Source: a virus
Length of the DNA stretch: 64,000 nt
Virus record (IMG/VR): IMGVR_UViG_3300025438_000007
Coordinates: 45,120-109,119 of that record
Direction: 5' to 3' (one strand)
In this document: positions 49,030 through 59,688 of the stretch, piece after piece
How positions within the stretch are numbered: the stretch's first letter is position 1
How the letters are laid out: the number at the start of each line of letters is the position of its first letter
Translations under genes and position numbers: made by a program
The notes under the pieces: model-generated
What the model saw: the letters and a program-made list of their open reading frames with translations, nothing else
What the model was told of the DNA's origin: nothing
Database searches by the model: none

Positions 49030-51447
49030 ATGCCTATTTTCGAACCAAACACAGCAGATACGATTTCTGTAAACTTCCGCCCAGGACAGGATTTCAGGGA
49101 TTTCCCTACACAATCCCAGTCAGTGTTCACGTTTGGCGACTACAGAGTCACGAGAAATCCAAGCACAGACATTGTTAATGGGGATACTCAAGGACTCCGA
49201 TTTGATGGGTATGAGTCTCTTTCTAGTCTTAATGTTTCTGGGTTTTCTAGAAACAATTCTGTATTTGTGTCATCTCGTGAACTTAATTTAAAAAAGAAAG
49301 ACCCGTCTAACTACGCGTATTTTCAAACTCTTAAGTTAGACATCGCCACATCTTTGGATAATTCGATTACAGCGTGGCCATATGCTGTGGCATCTATCCA
49401 AAAAGAATCTGCTGGAGTAACGGCATATGAGTACACAGCTGTTACCACGGGTACCACAGCCTCTTATTGCAAGTTTAAGGTGCCATACTCTGCTTTAACT
49501 AACCAAGGCGGTGTAATTCTTAACTCAGGCTCTACAATTACAGGAAGAAGCCTTTTAATGGATACACAGGACTATGTTATTCAGCTTAGCGGTGTAACGT
49601 TATACGATAATCCTTTACATGTAATATCCGCATACACATTTTCAGCTGGAACATACTTAGAATTTACTTTAGAAACGCTTTTATTTACTGGGTCAACAGA
49701 CACAGAACAAACAGCTGCTATATGGATTCGCCCAACTGATAGAATTCTAAAGAGCTTTTATAAAGACAGGACTCCTCTGGAGAATCACATATTAACAAGC
49801 GGAGCATGGAGGCATCAAAACCCGCAGTTCGATGACGGAAACTACATCACAACCACATACACATGGCCTAAAAATATTGATGGCTTCAACATTGACATAA
49901 ACACAGCGGGGTACGTAACTTACCAGGACAACCTTCTCACCTTAGCTGAATTGCTAGATTGTGAGAAAACCGATATTATGATGCGAACTATGATTCCAGA
50001 AAATTACTTGGACTTAGATTCTGCCGACTCTCTTTACAGAAGAACAATCCAAACCTACGCTCACCAGTTTGACGAAATAAAACGTTACATCGATGGAATA
50101 TCTTATGCTCACACAGTTGAATATGATGGGGAGTGTAGTGTTCCAGACAAGTTTATGTTTAAATTAGCTGAACTTCTTGGATGGAAGTTAACCAGCGGTT
50201 TTAACGAACTAGACCTTTTGGAGTACCTCGCTACAAGCGTCGGGTCCACAGGGAGCCCTAAGAAAGAGTACGACCTTCAGCTTTGGAGGAGAATGATGGT
50301 GAATCTAACTTGGTTGTTTAAACGAAAAGGAACACGAGATGCTATGCAGTTTATTTTTAAACTAATTGGTGCACCAGACTGTATGATTCGAATTGAAGAG
50401 TTTGTATACGACATCAATAAAGCAATTATTACAGGCTCCACGGGAACTATTTTAGAGCTGCAACTGAATAATAAAATTAACGAGCACGGTTACATCAATT
50501 ATGATGATTCCAATTTTGCTTTTCAAGAAGGCGGCATGGGTCGTGGAAATGGAGATAAATACATAAATCAGTGGAGAACTGAGTTTGACCCCATTGCTAG
50601 AATTGATAACATTAAAATCCAAACAGGGGCAACAATAAATTGGGGTTCTGAAAACATAATGAATTCCAAGGAGTTGATTGTAGGAATCGACCCCGCTCAA
50701 GCTATTGAGTGTGATTTGCATGAATATTACCAACTAAGCGGAACGTGTTGGGTGTGGGGCTCTGGAGACCCATTTCAGTTTTCCAACTTAAATGTTCCAT
50801 TTGAATGGACTATTGAGGATTGCAGTAAAGTAAACCCTGGAAACATAACGGGAATGACGCTCGCGCAATGGACTGATTTTATTTATAAATCAAATGTAGA
50901 CCCCGTCAACAGGAAGACGTCTAATGCGCACAATGGTGGATACCACTACCATAAATTGCGAGAAATATATATGCATTACTATAAGATGACAACCCCTGAC
51001 CCAAATCAAATTGGATTTGGGAAATTAGAAAAGTTTCTAGAGCTAATAGAGGTCCAGTTTTACTGTGCGGCGGAACAATTGATTCCCGCAACTTCTATTC
51101 TAGAGGCTTTTGGTACGATTTATAGAAATACAGTATTTAATAGACAGAAATTTGTTTATCCTGTTGGCATAAATGCTGGTTCTGAATTTCAGATAGCAGT
51201 GCCTTTGTCTCCTGATAATCAACTTTATCCTATTCGAGTTACTAATACTGTTAACGACATTATAACAATGTCAGGAACTCCCTGGGCCTTAACGTCGCAG
51301 GTTGTAGCAGAGATAAAGCTGGATTTATGTCCAGTCACATTAAACATTGGAGCAAACGTTGATTTAGTCCAGTCTCAAATTGATACATTTGAAATTGAAG
51401 TTGAAGTTGATGATTTTGTTGAAGATATAGAAATAATTGATGGCTAA
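49030..51447 (+). CDS. tail/baseplate protein with tail-protein-I-like region
   Basis: An 805-residue protein from the ATG at 49030 (the frame opens with TTG at 49015, inside the promoter motif). Residues about 325-470 contain DLLEYLATSVGSTGS and LWRRMMVNLTWLFKRKGTRD followed by AMQFIFKLIGAPDCMIRIEE. This follows the helical pattern of P2 gpI-type tail/baseplate proteins. The N- and C-terminal parts are beta-rich. It starts a two-gene plus-strand unit inside an otherwise minus-strand structural block. Virion location is well supported by context; the exact baseplate position is not. Confidence 0.75.
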   Translation: MPIFEPNTADTISVNFRPGQDFRDFPTQSQSVFTFGDYRVTRNPSTDIVNGDTQGLRFDGYESLSSLNVSGFSRNNSVFVSSRELNLKKKDPSNYAYFQTLKLDIATSLDNSITAWPYAVASIQKESAGVTAYEYTAVTTGTTASYCKFKVPYSALTNQGGVILNSGSTITGRSLLMDTQDYVIQLSGVTLYDNPLHVISAYTFSAGTYLEFTLETLLFTGSTDTEQTAAIWIRPTDRILKSFYKDRTPLENHILTSGAWRHQNPQFDDGNYITTTYTWPKNIDGFNIDINTAGYVTYQDNLLTLAELLDCEKTDIMMRTMIPENYLDLDSADSLYRRTIQTYAHQFDEIKRYIDGISYAHTVEYDGECSVPDKFMFKLAELLGWKLTSGFNELDLLEYLATSVGSTGSPKKEYDLQLWRRMMVNLTWLFKRKGTRDAMQFIFKLIGAPDCMIRIEEFVYDINKAIITGSTGTILELQLNNKINEHGYINYDDSNFAFQEGGMGRGNGDKYINQWRTEFDPIARIDNIKIQTGATINWGSENIMNSKELIVGIDPAQAIECDLHEYYQLSGTCWVWGSGDPFQFSNLNVPFEWTIEDCSKVNPGNITGMTLAQWTDFIYKSNVDPVNRKTSNAHNGGYHYHKLREIYMHYYKMTTPDPNQIGFGKLEKFLELIEVQFYCAAEQLIPATSILEAFGTIYRNTVFNRQKFVYPVGINAGSEFQIAVPLSPDNQLYPIRVTNTVNDIITMSGTPWALTSQVVAEIKLDLCPVTLNIGANVDLVQSQIDTFEIEVEVDDFVEDIEIIDG

Positions 51448-52687
51448 GAAAAACGATACAAATATTGCTAGAATAAGGAATGGTGTAATTCAAAAAACCA
51501 AAACCTCAAAAACCTCTGGTACTAAATCTACTAAGGGTCAATCTTTCTATGCCAATACTCACTTAAACCATAAAGCATCAGTCAGTGATGTGTTTGAGTT
51601 CGATGCGCCTGTTTACAGCGCAATTACAGCAGGAACTCTTCTTTTTGCAGGTCAGACCAATAAGTCAATTTTTGAACTCTACGGCAGGCCTCAAATAAAG
51701 TTTGCATTTTCAGCAAACAATGCTGTATTTTTGTCAGAGAACTACTTAGGAATGAGTCATGATATATACAAAGTTCCTTATACGGAAATTCTAAAGTATA
51801 GAGAGGTTCCAAGTCAGGAAAATTACGATATTGTAAAAGGAAGAATAGCTCAGCCTTTTATTTCATTTTCAGCATCAACAGCTATAACTACCACACTTAC
51901 TAGCGAAGCCGTTCCATATGTGTTTTCGCCCGAACAAATAGATAAACCACTTAAAGGCAGGTCTGAAGAGATATTTGAGGACAAAGCAATGTATTTTTTC
52001 AATACTCGTCACGCTTTCAGAGAAGTCTTGAATACATATAAAAATGTAATTGGGATGAACGAAAAAAGCTTAAATTACAATCGGCTTCCGTCTTTCAAAA
52101 CATTTGGTGATGAAAATATTATTGAATCTGGTTCTTGGAGCGGATTAACAGCTAAAGGGCTTTTCTTCACTTGTTTTTACCCGCCCTCTGTTCCTAAAGT
52201 GGAAAGCCCTAGACCTGAAAGCTATTCAGCAGAAACATTTACTCCAGAATTCTTTTTCTCTAATGTGTCTGATGGGGATGAGTACTTGATAGAAATTACT
52301 TATCAAGCAGTTAATAGTGGGTTTACTATATCTAGCGCCACTTCTAAGTATTTCTACTCCAAAGCGGAAACAAACAATAGCACAAGACGTGTAGCAAACG
52401 TTGAGAAAACATCGTTCATCTCAGAGACAACAAGAAGAGCTTCTGTTCCTTTGGTTCCAGGTTCAACATATTATTATCGGTTAGGAAATGTGAAATATGT
52501 TGTAAATCTGTTTGGAGTTAAACAGTCTATTATTTCATACACAGAGGCAACTCAGAGTCAAGTGTACTCTGGCCAGACAATTGGTTATATTGTGGATTCT
52601 CCAGCTGACTCTTCTGCGCCAAGCGAAGGTACAGGGGGTTCTGGGACTCAGACTACAGAATACGAAGGCTTGCCTCCTCAGAGGTGA
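51440..52687 (+). CDS. tail/baseplate structural protein
   Basis: A 415-residue protein. The N-terminus is basic and Ser/Thr/Lys-rich (RNGVIQKTKTSKTSGTKSTK). The centre is beta-rich and includes a fibronectin-type-like stretch (EYLIEITYQAVNSGFTISSA, VPLVPGSTYYYRLG). The tail is Gly/Ser/Thr-rich. The ATG at 51440 overlaps the upstream stop by 8 bases. It ends directly against the convergent gene at 52688. Function inferred as structural from the operon. Confidence 0.7.
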   Translation: MAKKNDTNIARIRNGVIQKTKTSKTSGTKSTKGQSFYANTHLNHKASVSDVFEFDAPVYSAITAGTLLFAGQTNKSIFELYGRPQIKFAFSANNAVFLSENYLGMSHDIYKVPYTEILKYREVPSQENYDIVKGRIAQPFISFSASTAITTTLTSEAVPYVFSPEQIDKPLKGRSEEIFEDKAMYFFNTRHAFREVLNTYKNVIGMNEKSLNYNRLPSFKTFGDENIIESGSWSGLTAKGLFFTCFYPPSVPKVESPRPESYSAETFTPEFFFSNVSDGDEYLIEITYQAVNSGFTISSATSKYFYSKAETNNSTRRVANVEKTSFISETTRRASVPLVPGSTYYYRLGNVKYVVNLFGVKQSIISYTEATQSQVYSGQTIGYIVDSPADSSAPSEGTGGSGTQTTEYEGLPPQR

Positions 52688-53560
52688 TTAGGAGTTTTGA
52701 ACGTCGTCAAACGTTTGATTGAAGTCGATATTTCTGACTTCTCTCTTAATGTCAATCTCGCCAGTTCCAAACTGATTCTTCTTAGTGAGAAGACTGTATT
52801 GTCTCCAAAGATTCCCTTGTTCATCAAAGTAAGATAGTCGCCCAGTAAGATTGTCTCGGATAGAGTTCCCTGTGAGAACTCTGCCAAGGGTTTTAAGATT
52901 TTGGTCCACCATTTCGACTTCAATCATAACTGGGTCAAAGAAAGTGTTAGAGATTAAAATCGACTGACCAGCACTTCCAAGGCTTGGTTGTTGAGCATTG
53001 GATATTAAAGTGTTTTCGTCTGGCGTGACCGTCAAGAATAAACTTGTTCCATTCTGGTCTAACACATAAGATGTAGAGCTTGAGTTTGAGCTGGATGAAT
53101 TCACAGATACATTTACCAAGTCGCTGGAAGTAACAATGCGGTGAAAGTTTTTTATTTTTATTCCGTTCTCGTCAATATACTCAAGGCGGTACCCAATTAA
53201 GCTTCCTGTGTCTTGAAAGTTTAATTTTGGAATAATTATTCCTTTTTTAGACATTTGTATTTCAGTGTCTGTATTGGTCACAACGATTGAACAATCAATT
53301 ATTTGAGTTTGAAATGTCTTTGGTTTGATGATTACTGTATAAAAACCAAGCTTATTAAAAATAGTAGCGGGGAGGCGAAGTTTATATGACCCGTCTGCGC
53401 CAATCATTTTTCGGAACTCGCTTTCTGTAATAGAACCAAAAAGAGGTTTAAATTGTAAATCTCCTACGACTTCATGAGAAGGCGTGAATGCATACAAGAT
53501 GTCCACGTCATTAAAATCGACTGATGCAAGTGTTTTTGTTCCGTAAAGTCCTGTTGCCAT
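52688..53560 (-). CDS. tail/baseplate structural protein
   Basis: A 290-residue beta-rich protein (VVGDLQFKPLFGSITESEFR, GSYKLRLPATIFNKLGFYTV, FQDTGSLIGYRLEYIDENG). It has a Ser-rich hinge (VSVNSSSSNSSSTSY) and a final domain with paired strands. It looks like Ig-type or baseplate hub-attached domains, but no family is recognised. Late-type motif at 53575-53582. Confidence 0.65.
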   Translation of the reverse strand: MATGLYGTKTLASVDFNDVDILYAFTPSHEVVGDLQFKPLFGSITESEFRKMIGADGSYKLRLPATIFNKLGFYTVIIKPKTFQTQIIDCSIVVTNTDTEIQMSKKGIIIPKLNFQDTGSLIGYRLEYIDENGIKIKNFHRIVTSSDLVNVSVNSSSSNSSSTSYVLDQNGTSLFLTVTPDENTLISNAQQPSLGSAGQSILISNTFFDPVMIEVEMVDQNLKTLGRVLTGNSIRDNLTGRLSYFDEQGNLWRQYSLLTKKNQFGTGEIDIKREVRNIDFNQTFDDVQNS

Positions 53561-53574
53561 GATTCTTATTTTCT

Positions 53575-53582
53575 ATAAATAG
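53575..53582 (-). promoter_or_regulatory. late-promoter-like motif CTATTTAT
   Basis: Minus strand reads TCACTATTTATAGAAAAT, 14 bases before the ATG at 53560. Confidence 0.6.
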
Positions 53583-53635
53583 TGACGCTGAATTATCTTT
53601 CTATGTCTACGTCGAATTTGGTGGATAAAATATTT

Positions 53636-55390
53636 TTACCCGTCTGTTCCATCGTCAATTGGAGATGCGATTTCAAACGGGATTCCTGTCCATAGTGGAG
53701 ACATGTAACTTGTATTTGCTCCTCCACACACGGGGTTGAAATCATTGAATTTTATAAATTCAAATCCTCCATAATCAGTTTCAGACTCTGTGTCATCTAA
53801 TAATATAGCTCCAAGCACTCTAATATTGTATACATTTTCTTCTCCACTGAATTCATTTGTGCATAAGCTGCCGTTGTATCTGGTTAAAACTGATACGTAA
53901 TATCCAGCTAGATAGTCTTTGTTGACTTGGGATTCAAAAACATTGCCGTAATTAGTGAATTCGAAAGTCCCTATCTCGACTTCCCCGCCGCTCCCGTTTT
54001 TAAGAACGAAGCCATGTGAGTACATATTGTCTCCGTCTGGGTTTGTATATCCTTCATTGTTGTATTTAATGTTGATGCTGTATAAGGATTGAGCGTAAAG
54101 CCTCTCGATGGCCTCTGTTCCTGTTTGAGGAATGATTTCACCAGCCTCAATTAGCTGAGAGTTTGATGGCAGCGAAATTTCAAAATCTACGCCACTTACT
54201 GGGACTTCAAAAGTTCCTCCTGGCTGCACTAAGGTATTATCCCATAAAATATCAAATTCTCCGTTATTTGTTATCTTTAAAGAAATGTCATCTAACCCAC
54301 CGTTGAATGATGGCCCAAACCTGTATGTGGGGAAATTATCATAATTGGCTTCTGCAAAACCATTTTCTTCATTGCTAACATTTTCTAAGTACACATTTCC
54401 GTATTTCAGAGCCCATCCATTCTGTGTCTCGTTTAAGTCTTGTGGGATTTCGCTAGAAACTGGGCTTCTTAACTGGAGCTGGCCGCCTATTGTTGGTCCT
54501 TTTTGTCTATAAAAGTCTCCAAAATTTATCGTTGTCCATCTTCTGTTTATAGAGAGCGAATTGTTTTCCACATACATTAGTGCGTTTTTATAAGCTCCTT
54601 GATTTGTATCTAACTCCACTTTTATAGTGTTTTCTATTGTGACAACTATGACTGGAGAAGTGTTTAAAACAGAGTTTGCTATATTTTCAATAAGCACATC
54701 TTTTGTCTGTTCTCCAATCTCAAATTGAACAGGTATGGATGTTATTAAGCCTGCAAATCTCCCATCAAAATTAGGTGTACTAAGTCGATAGAGTTTTACG
54801 CTTAAACGTTCGACTCCGCCCTCAGACTGATTGTTTAAGCCAAGTTTTAATGTAACGGGGCTGTCTGTATCATAGAAGTAGCTCAGATATTGAGTTATTC
54901 CATTTGACAAGAGAGAGCTGTCTTCTGTCTCTAAGAAAGAAACTTTGTTAAATATTGTTTCATCCTCAATGACAACTGTTATTGTAGAGTTTGATTCTTT
55001 TGGTAAACAATTTATTGCTCCAACCAAAGCTAAACTGAAATCTTCGTCTCTTCCGACTTCTAGCTCAAAATCTTTTTTAAGCTCCACAAACACAGTTTTG
55101 ATTTGCTCTCCCTCTGCCCAATTTAAAACAATTGGCAAGTTTATCCCTACGTCTTCAAGTCCAGCTGCGCCAGGAATAAATACCACACTGACGCTTTCTC
55201 TCCCTTTTTCAGAAGAAGCAAGTAGTGATACATCTATCCTAATGGAGGTGTTCTCTGGAGCTCGTCTAAATGTTTCTGTAAAAAACACAGTCGGAACCTT
55301 TGTCTCTGAATAGAGAAAATTCTCATTTAACTCCAGGTTTGTATCTACGAAACACTGTAGTATTGTTGATATCTTATTTGACTCCTCCAT
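53636..55390 (-). CDS. virion protein with Calx-beta-like domains
   Basis: A 584-residue protein. Residues about 30-140 (VPTVFFTETFRRAPENTSIR, then INLPIVLNWAEGEQIKTVFV and ITVVIEDE) and about 185-280 (RFAGLITSIPVQFEIGEQTK, then VIVVTIENT) follow the Calx-beta pattern: seven strands with 'W/F-x-x-G-E-x-x-K-x-V'. The C-terminal half is beta-rich with no match. Its ATG overlaps the upstream stop by one base. Calx-beta domains in phages are usually adhesive or structural parts of tail fibres. The role is inferred. Confidence 0.7.
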   Translation of the reverse strand: MEESNKISTILQCFVDTNLELNENFLYSETKVPTVFFTETFRRAPENTSIRIDVSLLASSEKGRESVSVVFIPGAAGLEDVGINLPIVLNWAEGEQIKTVFVELKKDFELEVGRDEDFSLALVGAINCLPKESNSTITVVIEDETIFNKVSFLETEDSSLLSNGITQYLSYFYDTDSPVTLKLGLNNQSEGGVERLSVKLYRLSTPNFDGRFAGLITSIPVQFEIGEQTKDVLIENIANSVLNTSPVIVVTIENTIKVELDTNQGAYKNALMYVENNSLSINRRWTTINFGDFYRQKGPTIGGQLQLRSPVSSEIPQDLNETQNGWALKYGNVYLENVSNEENGFAEANYDNFPTYRFGPSFNGGLDDISLKITNNGEFDILWDNTLVQPGGTFEVPVSGVDFEISLPSNSQLIEAGEIIPQTGTEAIERLYAQSLYSINIKYNNEGYTNPDGDNMYSHGFVLKNGSGGEVEIGTFEFTNYGNVFESQVNKDYLAGYYVSVLTRYNGSLCTNEFSGEENVYNIRVLGAILLDDTESETDYGGFEFIKFNDFNPVCGGANTSYMSPLWTGIPFEIASPIDDGTDG

Positions 55391-56139
55391 TATCTTTCTT
55401 CTGAGGTTTCAGGGCTGGATAGACTGCTTCCAGCTGCATTTGTTTCAATAGGAAGCTCTTCTCCAGTGGGGTTTATTAGATTTAAAAATGTTCTCACCAT
55501 TTCTCCAGACTGAATATCTGTCAAGCCTTGCGATGTTAAATAGTGCTCTACTGGGTTAAGTCTTGAATCTACGTAGTCGTTGCAAACTTTAAATTTACTT
55601 CTAGGCAATTGACTGTGGCTAAAGTTTAATTTTACAGGGATATAATAGCTGTCTTGAATGTTTATTGGGACAAGCTCTTCTCTAGGTGTGTCAATTCTTA
55701 TTTGGCTCAAAAGACTTTCAGGGAGCCCTGTCATTGGTTTTGTTGTAACATCTCCTTCCCACTTAAACCATCCATCATTCACGATTATTGAGATAGTGTT
55801 TGCAAGAGATTCATCGATAGCTGCCGTAACAGACACTTGTTGCCCCTGAAGTTCTGATTCAAAAAATTTATTAAACACCGCTTGAAGCTTTGAGTCGTCA
55901 TAAAATATTTCCAGAAACTCAGCCTCAGTTGTGGCTCCTTTAATAAATACAATGAACTGGTCAATAATAAGCTGATTCTGGGGGTCGTTTAGATAAGCGC
56001 GTACATTGAACTCACTGGTCAACCCGCCGCCTAAGTTTTGAGTATAGACATAATAGTTGTTTTGCAGGTCAAGGCCGCTATTGACGACTGGTCCATTTGT
56101 TTTAAATCTTTTGTTTATAATTATGTTGTGCTTCTGCAT
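55390..56139 (-). CDS. structural protein of unknown function
   Basis: A 249-residue alpha/beta protein (INKRFKTNGPVVNSGLDLQN, IVFIKGATTEAEFLEIFYDD). The end is Glu/Ser-rich (GSSLSSPETSEER). It is linked by one-base overlaps on both sides to structural genes, so virion location is likely. No family recognised. Confidence 0.62.
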   Translation of the reverse strand: MQKHNIIINKRFKTNGPVVNSGLDLQNNYYVYTQNLGGGLTSEFNVRAYLNDPQNQLIIDQFIVFIKGATTEAEFLEIFYDDSKLQAVFNKFFESELQGQQVSVTAAIDESLANTISIIVNDGWFKWEGDVTTKPMTGLPESLLSQIRIDTPREELVPINIQDSYYIPVKLNFSHSQLPRSKFKVCNDYVDSRLNPVEHYLTSQGLTDIQSGEMVRTFLNLINPTGEELPIETNAAGSSLSSPETSEER

Positions 56140-56660
56140 TATCTATTAATAGCTGTTTTCAATACCTCTGCTTTTGAGATAATGTTGGTTAGATTTATCT
56201 GAGCCTTTTCTATGTCATATATCGTTGTGTCGCTCCCAAGCACACTTGCCCACGGCAGCTCATTTCTCCCTCCAGAGTCGAACCAGTTTTTTAATTCATC
56301 ATCACTTAAAAACGATACATCAAATCTTACACTTCGAATAAAGTTTAATTGAGAAAAACTTAAATCTTCTCCATTGTTGACTTTGTTTCTGGCGATGTCA
56401 TCGAAAAAGCCGTATTCCAAAAAGTATGGATTTATTTCTTGCCTTGGGATTTTTTTTATACCAGTGTCAATTTGTGTGTCAACATACTCATGTATCTCAA
56501 ACGTTTGATTGAGGTTTACATTGATGTAAAAATCAAACTCAGGCCGCATACCTAAGCTTCTAGTTGAGACTTGAAACACGCCGTAGCCTTGAGTGAAGGC
56601 TGAACTCGGCCTCACGTCTATGTATATTTGAGTTTTTACTATGTCGTTTTGATATGTCAT
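56139..56660 (-). CDS. structural protein of unknown function
   Basis: A 173-residue alpha/beta protein (TQIYIDVRPSSAFTQGYGVF, EIHEYVDTQIDTGIKKIPRQ). No family recognised. It heads the three-gene overlapping set 56660-53636 behind its own late-type motif (56666-56673). Confidence 0.62.
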   Translation of the reverse strand: MTYQNDIVKTQIYIDVRPSSAFTQGYGVFQVSTRSLGMRPEFDFYINVNLNQTFEIHEYVDTQIDTGIKKIPRQEINPYFLEYGFFDDIARNKVNNGEDLSFSQLNFIRSVRFDVSFLSDDELKNWFDSGGRNELPWASVLGSDTTIYDIEKAQINLTNIISKAEVLKTAINR

Positions 56661-56665
56661 CTATT

Positions 56666-56673
56666 ATAAATAA
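56666..56673 (-). promoter_or_regulatory. late-promoter-like motif TTATTTAT
   Basis: Minus strand reads AGGTTATTTATAATAG, only 5 bases before the ATG at 56660. Confidence 0.5.
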
Positions 56674-56683
56674 CCTGTTTCAA

Positions 56684-59600
56684 TTATTCTATGTTAAATC
56701 TAAAGCCTCCGAGACCATTTCTTCCTGTGTTTAGTTCTCCGACCTCTATTCCAGGCGCAAATTGTTTTGCTTTTAAAGAGAAAGGGTTTATATCAGGCTC
56801 TTCTTCAGTCTCTAAATCGAGCACTTCTTCAAAAATGTCTGATAAAAAATCTCCCAGGGTTTCAATAAGGTTTGCATTTTCTCCCTCATTGTATCCGTCA
56901 AAGTTTACTAAATTATCCAATTGAACGTTGAGTCCTGGAGTTTTGGAAACCAAGGTTAGCTTGTTGTTGGTGACACTTCCTGAAAAAGGTCCTTCTGGTA
57001 CTTCATTGCCATTCCCCTCGTCGAGTCTTAGTCTCAGTATCGCATTTGGCTCCAATGGACCATTTTCATCCGACACTGGGATGGGGAAACCATTCCACCA
57101 AGTATTTGCAGCCCTTTTTGTAGCAGAACTCGAAGGTCCACCAACAGTAAGTGTGTATGCCCCATCGCCATTGCCTAGAGTTATGTCAAATGAACGTGTA
57201 CCGTTAAAGTTGTTTCCAATATCAGACATGTCTTCAATCTGAACTTCCCATATAGCTCTTGTGTTTTGAGTAGATATGATTTCACTGGTGCATGGTATAG
57301 GGACTATGGGGGCGGCTCTAAATTCTCCCATAAACTCTATTTCATCGTTTTCATTCAGAAAAAACCCTTGCTGTGTTAAGTTTTCTTCGTTGAGAGGCAA
57401 AAGGCTTGACGATAAAAGGAGAACCCCGTTTATGATAACACTTCCATATTCCATAATTTGATTTTGGTCAGGACTGAATGTGGCCTCATAATACGATACC
57501 CCTTTTAGGTCATTAGCGTTTAATCTAAAATTACACTGCTCAAGAGTTGAGTCATATGGGTATAAAATGTCTCGATACCCCGTAACAAGGTATCTATCAA
57601 CTACCGCCCCCTCCGTAGCTTGTATAGGAGCAGAAGGTATATAGGTTTCTTTGTAGCCTAATTTGTTGATTGTGAATTTGTATCTAGATTCCTGATTTTG
57701 GTTAGAATTGGCATAGAGAGATACCCTCATTGGCATTTGAGGGTTCAATTGGAAAGTGTTCAAATAATTAACTAATGTGATTGGGTTCTTAGAAAACACA
57801 ACTAGCCTCACTCCAGGGCTAGTTGATGTTAACGTTATTTTTCTTGCATCATCATCGAATACTGCTTTAAATGGTTTAGGGGTGCCATATAACCTATACC
57901 AGTCACTTGGTCCATCATCTAGTCGAGACTTCATGTTTTCGTATATGTATTGAAAACTTCCGAGGGAAGTGGCAGCTATATCTGTTCCATTTATATTGAT
58001 GTTCCCAACAGCGCTGATTGGCAAGTCATCTAATGAATTAATTAACACATCTTCATAAATAATTTCAACCTTGTGAAGGAGATTGTCTGAGTACGGGGTT
58101 TTTATTCTAAATGTCCTTGACTCCTGAGCCTCTATTGTAGAAGATGCGTCAGTACCTAGGAGTTCATTTGGAGGAATAATTGTTCGAATGCCTTCATTTG
58201 TAATCGTGAGGTCAAAGAAGTCATTTGTATAGAACTCTTCATTTCGGCCTTGCCAAAAGTTTCCATTCCTCAAAATTGAGGGGCCAGGCGCTGTTCTATC
58301 GAAGTCTTCATCAGCTGTTATGTCATAAGAAGTTCTTCCAGTAAACCTTGCTCTGTTTTCCCAGATATTTCCAAAATTGTATCTTACTTCTTTTTGAACA
58401 GTATTGTCGAGAAGTGTAAGCCCGTGATAAGGAAATACTCCTTTTTCTACTCGGACCGCATTTTCTCCATCAATTTTAAAAAACTCATCTAACTCAATTT
58501 CAAAGTCGGTATTTGCTTGAAATGTAAACAACTTATTTTGTTCAATTGTGGTCCACTCCAAATCTAAGGGGAGGCTCACTTGATTGCCTTCATGAAATAT
58601 AGATATATCAGGAGCTGTACCAACAAAATACCTTGAACTGTTTGTGTTGTCTGGGATATCAAAAAACTGAGCACTTAGGACTATTGCTGTAAAATCAAAT
58701 TCTTCATTATCTCCAAAAAACCCTAGTGTGGATACTGCTTCAATAGTATATGCCCCTTGATAGTCTCCATCTAGTATTCGAAGGTTTTGTCCAACAGTAA
58801 AATATTGAAGGTTATCAGGGAGAATAGGAATTAAAACAAATGCATTACCATTTAGAGCTGCTAGTGACTGGTCTTCTTGTTCAGGCGGAATATTAACCTC
58901 AAAAACCCTCTGTGGGTTATCTGCACCCAAACCAGACAAAACCCCTTGTGAATACCCTGCAAAGGGTGTATTGGGGCTCCATGTTAAAGTTAATCTTTCA
59001 TTTCCGAAAGGGCTAAGTTTATCCAGAGACAAAGTGTGGTTCACAGACTGTCCTTCTGACAAGGTGGTTTCAGGGGCATCCCATGTGTATTTAGCAACTT
59101 TTTCCTCTATAATATCATAATCCAGTCTTATCCAGTGTTTGTTGAAGAAGAATGGAAAGTTGTTTTCTATTAACACTGAACTATCAAGATTGATGTCTAG
59201 CGTTTCGGTTCCGTATGGTGCAAAATTCCCTTCAGTATCATAGTGGACTAGCTTTTGACTCCAGCGCTGTTGCTTGTAGCTAAAATTGTCTGAATCTACT
59301 TGAAAGTAGACATCATCAGAAAAGAAGCTATCAACCTCTAAAATATATTTTCCTCTCTTTTTTCCGAACACATTTTCTTTTCCATATGAAACAAGAGTTG
59401 TCTCAACAGAGTCTATTTCGTTCAAATACAAAGGGTCCGTAAACACTCTTATAGTTAAATTATTACAATCAATTATTGTACTAGATATTTCTCCGTAAAT
59501 TCGAAAATTTCGAGACGCATTTCTTTCTTTTACAAATTGCTCGGCTAAGTCAAAGTTGTTGTCATATCGGCTTTGATTCATGTTTTTATAAGATTGAACC

Positions 59601-59686
59601 AAATCAATCTCTAAAAACAAATCAACATCCTCAGACGATGCGTTTTTTAAAGCCGTCAGTAATATTTTATGTTTCTTTTTATTCAT
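56684..59686 (-). CDS. large tail/baseplate protein with beta-sandwich modules
   Basis: A 1000-residue protein. It begins with a basic stretch (MNKKKHKILLTALKNASSED), then many beta-sandwich-like segments. One around residues 205-270 (TLSEGQSVNHTLSLDKLSPF, LTLTWSPNTPFAGYSQG) resembles Calx-beta. Several acidic loops could bind calcium. No enzyme motif seen. It starts 2 bases after the stop of the 1040-residue gene, so the two are one unit. Probably a tail or baseplate scaffold or fibre part. Confidence 0.7.
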   Translation of the reverse strand: MNKKKHKILLTALKNASSEDVDLFLEIDLVQSYKNMNQSRYDNNFDLAEQFVKERNASRNFRIYGEISSTIIDCNNLTIRVFTDPLYLNEIDSVETTLVSYGKENVFGKKRGKYILEVDSFFSDDVYFQVDSDNFSYKQQRWSQKLVHYDTEGNFAPYGTETLDINLDSSVLIENNFPFFFNKHWIRLDYDIIEEKVAKYTWDAPETTLSEGQSVNHTLSLDKLSPFGNERLTLTWSPNTPFAGYSQGVLSGLGADNPQRVFEVNIPPEQEDQSLAALNGNAFVLIPILPDNLQYFTVGQNLRILDGDYQGAYTIEAVSTLGFFGDNEEFDFTAIVLSAQFFDIPDNTNSSRYFVGTAPDISIFHEGNQVSLPLDLEWTTIEQNKLFTFQANTDFEIELDEFFKIDGENAVRVEKGVFPYHGLTLLDNTVQKEVRYNFGNIWENRARFTGRTSYDITADEDFDRTAPGPSILRNGNFWQGRNEEFYTNDFFDLTITNEGIRTIIPPNELLGTDASSTIEAQESRTFRIKTPYSDNLLHKVEIIYEDVLINSLDDLPISAVGNININGTDIAATSLGSFQYIYENMKSRLDDGPSDWYRLYGTPKPFKAVFDDDARKITLTSTSPGVRLVVFSKNPITLVNYLNTFQLNPQMPMRVSLYANSNQNQESRYKFTINKLGYKETYIPSAPIQATEGAVVDRYLVTGYRDILYPYDSTLEQCNFRLNANDLKGVSYYEATFSPDQNQIMEYGSVIINGVLLLSSSLLPLNEENLTQQGFFLNENDEIEFMGEFRAAPIVPIPCTSEIISTQNTRAIWEVQIEDMSDIGNNFNGTRSFDITLGNGDGAYTLTVGGPSSSATKRAANTWWNGFPIPVSDENGPLEPNAILRLRLDEGNGNEVPEGPFSGSVTNNKLTLVSKTPGLNVQLDNLVNFDGYNEGENANLIETLGDFLSDIFEEVLDLETEEEPDINPFSLKAKQFAPGIEVGELNTGRNGLGGFRFNIE

Positions 59687-59688
59687 TA